From assembly GCF_905196875.1 (NCBI RefSeq), contig NZ_CAJJWO010000009.1:59313-123312 (forward strand): a stretch of 64,000 bases of DNA, given 5' to 3'. Positions 16,851-26,646 of this stretch are shown one piece after another. The position numbers and the translations under genes were made by a program. This DNA is from an uncultured Parabacteroides sp. GTDB taxonomy: Bacteria; Bacteroidota; Bacteroidia; Bacteroidales; Tannerellaceae. How positions within the stretch are numbered: the first letter of the stretch is position 1; each line of letters begins with the position of its first letter. The notes beneath the pieces were generated by a model. The model was not told where the DNA came from, did no database searches, and saw nothing but the letters and a program-made list of their open reading frames with translations.

Positions 16851-19397
16851 TCAAGGAGCGACCGGACTTACCTGGTAGCTCTTCCCAGCTACAGTAGTAA
16901 AGACAGTTTCATAGTATTCTTTCCCGTTGGAAGTAACCGGAGAAGAAGTTGCTATCGCTCTACCATCCTGTTTCACTGTAATAGGAAGGGATGTTCTCAA
17001 CCGGCACTCCTTCCCGCTTCCGGAAAGGATGGAGGCTTCAGACAGACAGCCTTGTTGCCATTTCATAGCGACTTCAAAATTGCCACGCGCCTTCAGTCCT
17101 GATACGGAACCTTCACTCCATAAATCGGGCAGGGCGGGCAGCAATTGGATAAACCCGGCATGGCTTTGCAGCAGCATTTCGGCAACACCTGCAGTATAGC
17201 CAAAGTTTCCGTCGATCTGGAAAGGCGGATGGGCGTCCAGCATATTCTTGAATAATCCGCCCCCCTTGCGTCCATTGCCGAAACCGACAGGGTTGAAGAG
17301 GTTCGAAACGATCTTATAGGCATGGTTGCCATCCTGCAAACGTGCCCAACAGTTGATCTTCCAGCCCATCGACCAGCCGGTAGCTTCATCGCCACGTAGG
17401 ATCAGTGTTTGTTTGGCTGCATCGAACAGTTCGGGAGTGGCATCTGCAGTGATCTGATTGCCGGGATGAAGACCGTATAAATGGGAGAAATGACGGTGTT
17501 TCGGCTCCCACTCTTTAAAGTCATACATCCACTCTTGCAACTGGCCGCGCGCGCCTACCTGATAAGGCAGCAAACGTGAAAGTTTATCTTTCAGTTCAGT
17601 ACGTAAGGGTTCATCCTGATCCAGCATTTCCGCCGCTTCAAGCGTGCGGGTGAATGTTTCACGGATAATTGCCATATCCATTGTCGGTCCCATCGACATA
17701 GCACCTTGTTTACCGTTATCCATGATGAAACGATTTTCAGGAGAGACACCGACAGGAGTTACCAGACGACCGTTGCCATCGTCGATCAGCCAGTCGGCAA
17801 AGAATTCGGCGGCACCTTTCATCAAGGGATAAGCACGGTTCTTCAGAAACTCCTCATCTTGTGTGTACAGATAATGTTCCCACAGATGGCTGCATAACCA
17901 GCCTTGTACCATCGGCCAGAAAGAGGCGGTCGGCACATTATCGTTCGGCACGGACTCGCGCCAGATAGAGGTATTATGATGACCTACCCAACCGCGGCGG
18001 TTATACATGTTGCGAGCCGTTTCTGCTCCAGAAACGGCCAGTTCGTCAATCAGGCGGAAAAGTGGTTCGTGGCATTCCGAAAGATTGGTGAGTTCGGCCG
18101 GCCAGTAATTCATTTCCGTATTTATATTAATCGTATATCCGCTGTTCCAGGCGGGAACTACATCTTTATTCCAGATACCTTGCAGGTTCAACGGTTGTCC
18201 ACCGGGACGCGAACCGCTAATCATCAGATAACGACCGAACTGAAACAACAAAGCAGCCAGATCGGGATCTGAAACAGATTCAAACTGCTGGATACGCTGA
18301 TCGGTCGGCATTGCTTTCTGCTCGGGAGTAGAGGGCAATTGCAGGTCTACCCGGTCGAACAAGTTCTGATAATCGGTCACATGACGTTGTTTCAACTGTT
18401 TGTAATCATAAGCCAGGGCTTTATCCAGGATACCGGCTGCCTTAGCCGACGGATCCACACCTTCGCGGCTGGGACTTTTGTCGAAACCGTTGAAGCTGGT
18501 AGCCATACTCAGGACGAAATAGACTTCGCCGGTATTGTAAACATGTATGCCTTTATCAGTTATCTCATAATCTCCCCCTTTAGGCAGAACAGGTTTCAGT
18601 TGAGCTTCGAAGAACATACCTTTGTTATCGATCTCATCGCCGTAGAGCACACGTTTATCGAATTTGCGGTTTCCTTTCTCGTCATACAACTCAGGATGTT
18701 TATACTGGTCGCCCCATTCTTCCATCTGCTCGAAAGTACGGCGTTCCACATACCCGGGAGCCTGTCCGTGCAGAACCAGACGATCCGAGCCTTCCGACTG
18801 CTTGGCCGTAGGATGGGGAGAAGTGAAATTAAGGGAAAGATCGAGGCCGTCGGGCGTATTGCTCTTCAGGTGGAGAATAATGACATCATCCGGGTGGGAG
18901 GCAAATACTTCCCGCTCATACTGTACGCCGTTCTGCTGAAAAACCGTACGGGCTACAGCATCCGAAATGTTCAGCTCACGCTTATAACCGGACACTTCAC
19001 CCGGCTTGTTATTCTCGATAAACAGATCGCCGAAAGGTTGATAATATTGGTGCAAACGGCCCAGCCAGTGTTTGCAGACCAGACCAGAGGCTTCGTCGTA
19101 CTTCTGCGCCTTCATCAACCCGACTACCTTGTCGAACATTTCGGGGGTGATCTTAATATCTTTGAAGACAGTGGAAGGTTCTCCGCTGTACAACGTATTT
19201 TCATTCAGTTGCAGCTGCTCCTTATCCACGCTGCCGAACACCATCGCACCGGCACGACCATTACCGATCGGAAGGGCGTCATTCCAGTTTTCGGAAGGTT
19301 CGTTATACCACAGAACGAGTGACTCTTTCTGCTGTGTCTCCGCACACGCAAGACAACAAAAAAATAGAAGAAGAGAAGATAGTAAGCGTATATTCAT
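16851..19397 (-). CDS. GH95 fucosidase (alpha-1,2-L-fucosidase type)
   Basis: 848 residues, secreted lipoprotein-like N-terminus (FFCCLACAE). GH95 hallmarks: ALPIGNGRAGAMVFG near residue 41, QLNENTLYSGEP, SGYTININTEMNYWPAE with Asn424 and Asn426 matching the catalytic Asn pair of BbAfcA, VGVSPENRF and QIDGNFGYTAG with the assisting Asp. Family enzymes invert at alpha-1,2-fucose (H antigen) or the related alpha-L-galactose. Expected periplasmic or surface role: removing fucose caps from mucin O-glycans. It has a promoter-like box in the hairpin upstream. Confidence 0.92.
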   Translation of the reverse strand: MNIRLLSSLLLFFCCLACAETQQKESLVLWYNEPSENWNDALPIGNGRAGAMVFGSVDKEQLQLNENTLYSGEPSTVFKDIKITPEMFDKVVGLMKAQKYDEASGLVCKHWLGRLHQYYQPFGDLFIENNKPGEVSGYKRELNISDAVARTVFQQNGVQYEREVFASHPDDVIILHLKSNTPDGLDLSLNFTSPHPTAKQSEGSDRLVLHGQAPGYVERRTFEQMEEWGDQYKHPELYDEKGNRKFDKRVLYGDEIDNKGMFFEAQLKPVLPKGGDYEITDKGIHVYNTGEVYFVLSMATSFNGFDKSPSREGVDPSAKAAGILDKALAYDYKQLKQRHVTDYQNLFDRVDLQLPSTPEQKAMPTDQRIQQFESVSDPDLAALLFQFGRYLMISGSRPGGQPLNLQGIWNKDVVPAWNSGYTININTEMNYWPAELTNLSECHEPLFRLIDELAVSGAETARNMYNRRGWVGHHNTSIWRESVPNDNVPTASFWPMVQGWLCSHLWEHYLYTQDEEFLKNRAYPLMKGAAEFFADWLIDDGNGRLVTPVGVSPENRFIMDNGKQGAMSMGPTMDMAIIRETFTRTLEAAEMLDQDEPLRTELKDKLSRLLPYQVGARGQLQEWMYDFKEWEPKHRHFSHLYGLHPGNQITADATPELFDAAKQTLILRGDEATGWSMGWKINCWARLQDGNHAYKIVSNLFNPVGFGNGRKGGGLFKNMLDAHPPFQIDGNFGYTAGVAEMLLQSHAGFIQLLPALPDLWSEGSVSGLKARGNFEVAMKWQQGCLSEASILSGSGKECRLRTSLPITVKQDGRAIATSSPVTSNGKEYYETVFTTVAGKSYQVSPVAP

Positions 19398-19424
19398 GAT
19401 AATTAGGTATTAAATATAAAAATA

Positions 19425-19467
19425 TGTCTCCGGAAGGCAAAAGTAATTGTTTTCCGGAGACATCAAA
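19425..19467 (-). terminator. Terminator hairpin with a promoter -7 box in its loop
   Basis: A perfect 11-bp stem TGTCTCCGGAA/TTCCGGAGACA (19425-19435, 19452-19462) followed on the minus strand by ATATTTTTATATTTAA, ending the GH29 transcript. The loop holds TACTTTTG (19438-19445, minus), a match to TAnnTTTG, with TTTTG 18 bases upstream at 19464-19468. It may thus end one transcript and start the GH95 one. It closely resembles 31813-31855. Confidence 0.65.
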
Positions 19468-19487
19468 AGTATTTAAATAGTTTTCTT

Positions 19488-21716
19488 TTAAAGCAAGTCA
19501 AATTCTGCAACGGCTACGACCTTGCCGTTGGCAGCTATTTCAGTCGCTTCGATACGAACGTAACGGGCAGTAACCGGACTCTTGAAGTAATGGTAACGTT
19601 TGCTCGGATCGTTGATAAGGTTTCCGAACTCAAAAGCCTCTACCTCTTTCCAGTTCTTGCCGTCATCGCTGATCTTCAGTACGCCTTTAGCCATCATACC
19701 TTCCGCATTGCGGGTTTGAGGAGTGTAGGCAAAGCCGTTGAGCGTTTCTTTCGAACCGAGGTCGATCGTTATGAATTGCGGCAGACTACCTTCTTCCGAA
19801 CGCCAGAAAGTGGCGGGCTTAGCATCGAAAGCGGCTGTAGCGGGATTGCGTTTGGTTTCGCTGCTTGCTTCTACCAGCTTCCAGTTTTGCTTGGTCAGTC
19901 CCAGGCGTTCGCTATGCATGGCTCCTTTCTCTCCTTTCAGGACGGCAATGGCTTTGAGTTCGCCACGTTCCATTTTAAAGGGTTCCTTATATTCGGCAGA
20001 GTTTTCGTTCGGTTCTTTGCCATCGGTTGTATAATAGATCTTATAGCCTGCGTTCAGGTTGCCGGCAGCATTCTGTCCGTGGGGGTTCCAGCCGAAGTCC
20101 TGCAATTTAGGTTCGATCGTAACCAATCCGTTTACATCTTTCCTGAAACTCAACTGAGGCGGACGGGATTTGTAATAATGCGCAGAGATATGGCTGATGG
20201 CAGGTGTAAGACGCGACTCGAGCAGACGTACCCGCAGCTTGTCCGTCGTTACTTCCGGAAAGCGGAGGATGCGTTTGTAACCGATATTGGTCGAAACGGC
20301 TATTTCTTTCCAGGCTCCGTCTATCCAGGCATCTACGGCATGTTTCTCCACCCGTTCCCCGTTCGTTGCAACAGCTTCCTGGAGCATGATACGGTTGATC
20401 GTCACCGGAGAAGGCATAGTTACGGTAAACTCTTTATGCCCTTCATCCATCGACAGCCAGGTATCGGGCTTTCCGTCGAGTACTTGCTCCGGGCCTTCCG
20501 CTCCTTGCAACAGATCCGTTCCGTATGTCTCCTTTATCCGTTTACCGGCTTCTTTCAACGATGCCACATCGGCAGGCGAGAAACGGCCGTCGCGGTTGGG
20601 TGGAATATTCAGCAGAAAGGTCGAGTTGCCACCTACTGCACGTTCGTAAATATCGAACACGTCGTCGGCACTTCTTACCTTCTGATGGGTGTCGTCGCGG
20701 TAGAACCAGCCTTCGCGGATAGAAGTGTTGGTTTCCGCCTGCTGATAGTGCAGATATTTTGCTTTATACAGTTCGTCGCGACCGCCCAGCACAGGGTCTG
20801 TCATGTCAGCAAACTGCGTCATCGTATCCGGATCGGCCTGATAAGGGATCACGTTCCATTCGGTCGGCCTTGTTCCTCCGGCTTCGTTACCGCACCAGCG
20901 CACGTCTTCACGACCGAATATGACGGCATTCGGAGCTAACGTACGGATCAGTTTCTTCCAGGCCAGATAGTTATAGGTTTGTCCGCCTTTGCGCTTCGGG
21001 TGTGCACCGTCGAACCAGACTTCGTGGATCGGTCCGTATTCGGTCAGCAATTCAAACAACTGGTTCAGGAAATATTCGTTATAATCGTCTACCACAAACT
21101 CGAACCTTGTCGGATTGGCAAACGGCCTGCCTGGTACTTCGCGAGGAATCGTCCGTTTGGTGTATTTGCTTAAATTTCCGTACAGCCCATCCGGACTTTC
21201 TATCTGGAACAGGTCGGCCGGCGAAAGATAAACGCCCAACTTCAATCCGTATTTCTGACAGGAGGCAGACAGTTCCTTCAGGATATCTCCCTTCCCGCCT
21301 TCAAAGTCGGAGGACATGATACCGTGTGTCGTATACCGGCTCTGCCACAGGACAAACCCGTCATGGTGCTTCACGGTAATGATAACCATCTTCATCCCGG
21401 CCGCTTTCATGGCTTCGCACCACTGGTCGGTATCGAGTTCCTTCAAATCGAACACCTTCGGATCTTCCATCCCGTTCCCCCATTCCATCCGGGTAAACGA
21501 ATTGGGCCCGAAATGGATAAAGGCAATGTATTCATTTTGCAAAGCACTCAGCTGGTTCGGAGTGGGAACAACATGGGCAGCTTTCTCAATAATGACCTCG
21601 TGGCTGTCGCCGGGCTCGATTTTGATGGTGTTTTGAAAGAGGATAGTATTATCCTGCGCACAAAGAGCCGCAGAAAAGAGTATGCTTCCAAACAGGTAAA
21701 AGATTCTTTTTTTCAT
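19488..21716 (-). CDS. GH29 alpha-L-fucosidase with C-terminal discoidin-like domains
   Basis: 742 residues with signal peptide (AALCAQ). The GH29 barrel spans about 50-390: IHFGPNSFTRMEWG, VKHHDGFVLWQSRYT, GVYLSPADL and the nucleophile Asp236 in EVWFDGAHP. The short conserved loops suggest the GH29-B type (alpha-1,3/1,4-fucose). After it come an F5/8-type-C-like domain (GKPDTWLSMDEGHKEFTVTM), a chitobiase/HexA C-terminal-like segment (YKIYYTTDGKEPNENSAEY) and a second F5/8-like domain (FDAKPATFWRSEEGSLPQF), probable sugar-binding modules. It lies 126 bases after the sulfatase gene. Confidence 0.92.
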   Translation of the reverse strand: MKKRIFYLFGSILFSAALCAQDNTILFQNTIKIEPGDSHEVIIEKAAHVVPTPNQLSALQNEYIAFIHFGPNSFTRMEWGNGMEDPKVFDLKELDTDQWCEAMKAAGMKMVIITVKHHDGFVLWQSRYTTHGIMSSDFEGGKGDILKELSASCQKYGLKLGVYLSPADLFQIESPDGLYGNLSKYTKRTIPREVPGRPFANPTRFEFVVDDYNEYFLNQLFELLTEYGPIHEVWFDGAHPKRKGGQTYNYLAWKKLIRTLAPNAVIFGREDVRWCGNEAGGTRPTEWNVIPYQADPDTMTQFADMTDPVLGGRDELYKAKYLHYQQAETNTSIREGWFYRDDTHQKVRSADDVFDIYERAVGGNSTFLLNIPPNRDGRFSPADVASLKEAGKRIKETYGTDLLQGAEGPEQVLDGKPDTWLSMDEGHKEFTVTMPSPVTINRIMLQEAVATNGERVEKHAVDAWIDGAWKEIAVSTNIGYKRILRFPEVTTDKLRVRLLESRLTPAISHISAHYYKSRPPQLSFRKDVNGLVTIEPKLQDFGWNPHGQNAAGNLNAGYKIYYTTDGKEPNENSAEYKEPFKMERGELKAIAVLKGEKGAMHSERLGLTKQNWKLVEASSETKRNPATAAFDAKPATFWRSEEGSLPQFITIDLGSKETLNGFAYTPQTRNAEGMMAKGVLKISDDGKNWKEVEAFEFGNLINDPSKRYHYFKSPVTARYVRIEATEIAANGKVVAVAEFDLL

Positions 21717-21842
21717 GATTATCCAATTGATTTGAAGTTAATAAATGAATCATCAAAAATACATCTTTGCATTTTGTATATAAAATATATCTCGAAAAAG
21801 TTACGCAAAGGTTTGCATGACACTATACAAACAGAGAAAAGA

Positions 21843-23369
21843 TTACTCCATCCAGTTCAATTGCTCCCAGACTTCAGGATCATCATTTTTCTGAGGAATT
21901 CCCGGAGTGCTACGCCCTTCCTTAACATAACGTATCAACAATGCTCGCATCTTCTCTGCAATATCAGGAAATGAGCCGTACAGATTATCACTTTCTTCAG
22001 GATCCTGTTCCAAATCATACAATTGAAATTCAGGTGCCCCCTCTTTTGGTTTTCTTGGTTCACTCCAACCACCGGAATAAGAAGAAAGCAGTAATTTCCA
22101 TTTACCTTGACGGATAGCAAACGATCCATTGATGGAATGATGAACTGTAGCCTCACGTATTATTTCAGAATATGCAGAATCAACCAACAACGGTAAAATA
22201 TCGTAACTATCTTCCGCTTCATTATCCGCTAACGTATATCCTACTATGGAAGCAAACGTTCTCATAAAATCAGTCAAACAAATAGTTTGGTCTACAATAT
22301 GGGGAGATACTTTACCCGGCCAACTGACAATGCAAGGAATATGATGCCCACCTTCAAACAGATCAGACTTCATTCCACGAAAAATATAACTCGGATCATG
22401 TCCTCTCTCTTTCAAAAAGTCAAAATCAGCATTCGGAGAGCAACCATTGTCTGAAGTAAATACGACTATTGTATTTTCTGCTATTCCATTATCCTCCAAA
22501 GCCTTCAACAGGCTACCGACTACCGCATCCGTTTGAACAACAAAATCTGCATACAAATTCAACTTCGATTGATCCACATAAGGGGATGAAGGAACAATCG
22601 GGGTATGTGGAGAAGTTAGCGGAAAATAGAGAAAGAAAGGTTTATCCTTTCCTGCCGATTGATTGATAAACTCAACAGCTTTATCCGTCAACGCAGGAAG
22701 AATATACTCTTGCTTCCAATCCGGTAATCCTCTACCGGCCCGACTATCTATTAACTTATCTTTTCTTACCGGATAGAATGTATCGGGAATCCCTACCGTC
22801 TTCCTGTTTTCAATAAAGCAATAAGGCGGATAATTGGGGGCATCCACTCCAAAAAAATAATCAAATCCAATATCACAAGGTCCCCCTGTGATCTCTTTCG
22901 TAAAATCCAAATTATATTGTTCTGGTGTATCAACTACACATTCTCCATCCTTAGTAGGGAAACTCATTCCCAAATGCCACTTTCCGATACAAGCAGTATT
23001 ATAATTCCGGCTACGAAGCATTCCACCCATTGTAGTACGATCTGCAGCAATCAATGGTTTGGCATACCAACCTAACACCCCTCTTTTTAATGTCGAACGC
23101 CAATTATATCTTCCCGTTAATACACCATAACGTGTTGGAGTACTAACGGCTGAACTAGAATGGGCATCTCTAAATACAACCCCGTTTTCAGCGAGTCTAT
23201 CCAAATGAGGAGTCTGTATTTTTCCATCTTTATTTAAGGATGATAAATCTCCATATCCTAAATCGTCTGCCAATATAAAGATTATATTGGGTTGATTGCT
23301 TTTCTGTGCAACCGTACCATATGCAAGGCCTGTCGCCAAACATGATATAATAATCGTTCGTTTTTTCAT
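21843..23369 (-). CDS. Family S1 sulfatase, serine type
   Basis: 508 residues with signal peptide (YGTVAQ). The formylglycine signature is S76-T-P-T-R80 in SSSAVSTPTRYGVLTGRYNW; FILADDLGYGD (metal site), CIGKWHLG and VFTSDNGCS are intact. It shares its whole layout with the sulfatases at 23376 and 31869 but is more diverged. The start lies 6 bases after the stop of the preceding sulfatase, so both are in the SusC/SusD operon. Probable role: desulfation of mucin glycans in the periplasm. Confidence 0.9.
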   Translation of the reverse strand: MKKRTIIISCLATGLAYGTVAQKSNQPNIIFILADDLGYGDLSSLNKDGKIQTPHLDRLAENGVVFRDAHSSSAVSTPTRYGVLTGRYNWRSTLKRGVLGWYAKPLIAADRTTMGGMLRSRNYNTACIGKWHLGMSFPTKDGECVVDTPEQYNLDFTKEITGGPCDIGFDYFFGVDAPNYPPYCFIENRKTVGIPDTFYPVRKDKLIDSRAGRGLPDWKQEYILPALTDKAVEFINQSAGKDKPFFLYFPLTSPHTPIVPSSPYVDQSKLNLYADFVVQTDAVVGSLLKALEDNGIAENTIVVFTSDNGCSPNADFDFLKERGHDPSYIFRGMKSDLFEGGHHIPCIVSWPGKVSPHIVDQTICLTDFMRTFASIVGYTLADNEAEDSYDILPLLVDSAYSEIIREATVHHSINGSFAIRQGKWKLLLSSYSGGWSEPRKPKEGAPEFQLYDLEQDPEESDNLYGSFPDIAEKMRALLIRYVKEGRSTPGIPQKNDDPEVWEQLNWME

Positions 23370-23375
23370 ATATTC

Positions 23376-24917
23376 TTAAATAACGTCCATCCAACTCAAT
23401 TGTTTCCAGACTTCAGGGCCATCATTCTTCCGAGGAACTCCCGGAGTACTGCGACCTTCTTTAATATATTTAATCATCAAGTTTTTCAATTCTTTGACAA
23501 TTTCCGGATATTCGGTATAAACATTACTGGTTTCTTCAGGATCATCCTTCATATTGTATAACTGTACTGCAGGCATAGTCTGTATAACTTCGTCATCTTT
23601 GCCAGGTCTGGGGAAGCTCCACCCTCCGGAACTTGGAGATAATAAAAGTTTCCATTCACCCTTACGAATAGTAAAATCACCTCTGATCGAATGGTGAACC
23701 GTTGCCTCACGGATCACGTCGTTTCCTTCTTCATTGATCAGCAACGACAAAATATTATAACTATCTTCCCCTTCCGAATCTTTCAACTGATAATCGGCAA
23801 CTGAAGAAAAAGTGGCATAAAAATCAGTAAGACAGACAGTCTGGTTTACCACATGATGTTTTATCCTAGCCGGCCACCTGACCATACAGGGTATACGATG
23901 CCCACCATCAAATAAATCAGCTTTATGACCTCGATAGATATAGCTGGGAAAATGTCCTTTCGCCTGAAGTTCATCAAACTTGGCTTCGGGACTACATCCG
24001 TTGTCCGTGCTGAACACCAAGATCGTATTGTCTTCCACACCCGCGTCTTTCAGTGCTTTCATTACTTTTCCCACCATATCATCCACCATCAGTACAAAAT
24101 CGCCATACGGATTCAATCCCGATTTACCTTGATACTCTTTGATTGGCAGGATCGGAGTATGGGGAGCCGGCAACGGAAGATAGAGATAGAATGGCCGACC
24201 GCTCTGCGACTTTTCATGAATATAAGTCACTGCTCTGTTTACAAAATTGGGCATTGTCTGTTCATGGTCGAAATCCGAAGCCGTCGGGCCTTTCCGCCAG
24301 AATTTCATTCCTGTATTTTCTGTAATCCTGTCTGGTAAAGCGGTTGGCCTGTCATTTTCCACATAGACGTAAGGAGCCATATCCAGAGAACCGGAAATGC
24401 CATAAAAATAATCAAACCCCAACGTCGTCGGTCCGTTTGTTACCGGTTTGCTGAAATCGATACTGTCGATACCGGCTTCAATATTATTCCAGTTCCATCC
24501 CAAATGCCATTTACCAATACAGGCGGTCTGATATCCTTGATCTTTCAGTACATTGGCAATGGTTCGGCGATCTTGAGAAATCAAAGCTTTGCTATACCCT
24601 CCCAATACTCCTGATTTTTCAGTTGAACGCCAGTTATACCGGCCTGTCAGAAGACTGTAACGGGAGGGAGTACTAACAGATGAACTGGAATGTGCATCCG
24701 TAAAAATGACTCCTTCATTCGCAATCCTGTCAATATTATATGTTTGTATTCGGGAATGTTCATTTAATGCCGAAACATCCCCATAGCCCATATCATCTGC
24801 AAAAATAAAAACGATATTAGGTCTGTCTGGCTTTTTTTCCGCCTGAGTTGTACAGCTCAGGGTAGCCAGTCCCCCTAAAAAGAGGAACAGGCTACGAGTA
24901 TTTGTTTGTTTAACCAT
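23376..24917 (-). CDS. Family S1 sulfatase lipoprotein, serine type
   Basis: 513 residues; ATLSC suggests lipidation at Cys22. Formylglycine site S82-T-P-S-R86 (SSSSVSTPSRYSLLTGRYNW), metal site FIFADDMGYGD, and VFSTDNGCSPEAKFDEL. It is a close paralogue of the sulfatase at 31869: long stretches such as PFYLYLPLPAPHTPILPIKE are identical while codons differ at many third positions. It follows susD by 16 bases. Substrate unknown; the context suggests sulfated host glycans. Confidence 0.9.
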   Translation of the reverse strand: MVKQTNTRSLFLFLGGLATLSCTTQAEKKPDRPNIVFIFADDMGYGDVSALNEHSRIQTYNIDRIANEGVIFTDAHSSSSVSTPSRYSLLTGRYNWRSTEKSGVLGGYSKALISQDRRTIANVLKDQGYQTACIGKWHLGWNWNNIEAGIDSIDFSKPVTNGPTTLGFDYFYGISGSLDMAPYVYVENDRPTALPDRITENTGMKFWRKGPTASDFDHEQTMPNFVNRAVTYIHEKSQSGRPFYLYLPLPAPHTPILPIKEYQGKSGLNPYGDFVLMVDDMVGKVMKALKDAGVEDNTILVFSTDNGCSPEAKFDELQAKGHFPSYIYRGHKADLFDGGHRIPCMVRWPARIKHHVVNQTVCLTDFYATFSSVADYQLKDSEGEDSYNILSLLINEEGNDVIREATVHHSIRGDFTIRKGEWKLLLSPSSGGWSFPRPGKDDEVIQTMPAVQLYNMKDDPEETSNVYTEYPEIVKELKNLMIKYIKEGRSTPGVPRKNDGPEVWKQLSWMDVI

Positions 24918-24933
24918 ACCTGATAATCACTTA

Positions 24934-26640
24934 TTAATATCCAGGATTCTGTTTGATTTCAGCAAATATATTCCGCTCTATTTCAGAGAATGGTATCGGC
25001 CATAAATTATGGAAATCAGAAATAGATGGTCCCGATTTGGGATTATATTTCCGATTTCTGTCAACTAATCTACCCATACGACATAAAGTAACCATACGCA
25101 TTTCTTCTACATACAATTCACGCAAACGTTCATCCAGAATATAATCGATATCCATTTCCGAAGCTTTTGCCGGTTCGGCGTTCGCCCTTGCACGAATCAC
25201 ATTAATATCAGCAACAGCTTTTTCTTTATCGCCTTTACCGACATATGCTTCAGCACGCAACAAATAAGTTTCTGCCAGACGATACATATATTCATCTTTA
25301 TAAGAACTGTTTGCATTATTTATCAATAGGTGTTCTCCAAATTCAGTCATAAGAGGTTCACCATTTGAATTCTTCTGATACAAATCTTCCGGGAAATTAT
25401 TCATACGGGCAACCTTTGTCAAAAACGGAAACCATTGACGAATAGGATCTACTTGTTTGGAATACCCATCTTTTACTAACCATTTACCAAAAGCGGGAGA
25501 TGCAGGATTATCAATTCTCACATCACGCATAATGTTATACGAAGAATTTCTGATATCATTTTCCGAACCTTTCCACAAATCTCCAAAAAAGAAATCAGTT
25601 GGTTGCATCCAACCAACACCACGTCCCCCTTTTCCATCGGTTACGCCTAAAAAAGCGTTAGTCGTTATCTCTTTCCCGGTTTCATCTTTTTCCGTAACCT
25701 GAAGATTCTGATAAAATGGAAGGACAACCCAAGGCATATTATAATCTGTGTTTGATGCCGGATTTTGATAATCATATTGAATAACCCACAAACTTTCCGT
25801 GTTTCCACTACTTCTGTTCTGATTATCCAATCGGAACAAATCCCAATATACATCCCCTTCTTCATCTTTACGTGAGCCAAAACGAGAAGTCATCAATCCC
25901 ATTGCCGGATAATCGATCACACGAGTAGCCGCACTGATCGCCTGGTCATATTGTCCAAGACTGATATAAATTTCAGATAACAGATGTTCTGCCATCTGCT
26001 TGCTTATTTTTCCGTCTTTTACCTTATCGATGTTATCCAACAACGTTTCTGCATCTTCCAGATCCTTTCTAATCTGATCATACACATCTTCACGGGTTGC
26101 TCTCACATAATCGCGGCGCGGTGTCTCAACCTCTTCCAATACCAATGGAACTCCTCCATACAGATTTGCTAAAATCTTATAAGCATACGCTCTAAAGAAA
26201 AGTGTTTCTCCACGGAAAGAACTCTTATCACTATCCGTAATAGATTTACTCTGATCCAACCGGTTCAATATCACATTCGCATTTGATACGATCGTATAAC
26301 ACGTCTTCCATATCTCCAACGGAACGGAATAAGTCGGAACCATTACATTCGTATAATCATTCAACTTTGCAGGTTTGTAATAGTCGGTTGCATTAAATGC
26401 AAAATCCGTTGCATAACGCAAAGCAAAACGTGCTTCCGTGTTGGTTCCCCACTGTAAATATCTGGTCCTGTTATAAAGATAATTAATAGACGCCTGAAAA
26501 TGGGCAGATGTTTCCATTGAATTTTCAGGAGAATAAAAATCAAGTGGCTTTTCTTCCAGGAATTTACTTTCATCACATGATACACAAAGCGCACATGCCA
26601 TCAAAAACAATATACTATATTTTAATGATTTCATATTCAT
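24934..26640 (-). CDS. SusD-like glycan-binding lipoprotein
   Basis: 568 residues; lipoprotein signal (ALCVSC, Cys22). Helical, TPR-like SusD core (SSFRGETLFFRAYAYKILAN, YGGVPLVLEE) and the typical C-terminal WPIPFSEIERN then IKQNPGY. SusD proteins cap the SusC channel at the cell surface and bind the oligosaccharide. The gene starts 6 bases after the SusC stop and precedes two sulfatases, so its ligand is probably a sulfated glycan. Confidence 0.95.
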   Translation of the reverse strand: MNMKSLKYSILFLMACALCVSCDESKFLEEKPLDFYSPENSMETSAHFQASINYLYNRTRYLQWGTNTEARFALRYATDFAFNATDYYKPAKLNDYTNVMVPTYSVPLEIWKTCYTIVSNANVILNRLDQSKSITDSDKSSFRGETLFFRAYAYKILANLYGGVPLVLEEVETPRRDYVRATREDVYDQIRKDLEDAETLLDNIDKVKDGKISKQMAEHLLSEIYISLGQYDQAISAATRVIDYPAMGLMTSRFGSRKDEEGDVYWDLFRLDNQNRSSGNTESLWVIQYDYQNPASNTDYNMPWVVLPFYQNLQVTEKDETGKEITTNAFLGVTDGKGGRGVGWMQPTDFFFGDLWKGSENDIRNSSYNIMRDVRIDNPASPAFGKWLVKDGYSKQVDPIRQWFPFLTKVARMNNFPEDLYQKNSNGEPLMTEFGEHLLINNANSSYKDEYMYRLAETYLLRAEAYVGKGDKEKAVADINVIRARANAEPAKASEMDIDYILDERLRELYVEEMRMVTLCRMGRLVDRNRKYNPKSGPSISDFHNLWPIPFSEIERNIFAEIKQNPGY

Positions 26641-26646
26641 AGATTA

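Noticed and set aside
16637..16897. 86-codon plus-strand frame with RQC-type heptad repeats
   Set aside because: The repeat follows directly from the 21-bp DNA period. The frame has no promoter, signal or recognisable domain, and it runs into the end of the fucosidase gene on the other strand.
19590..20939. 449-codon plus-strand frame opposite the GH29 gene
   Set aside because: An antisense shadow of a gene with clear catalytic motifs; low-complexity Phe/Arg-rich product without a family.
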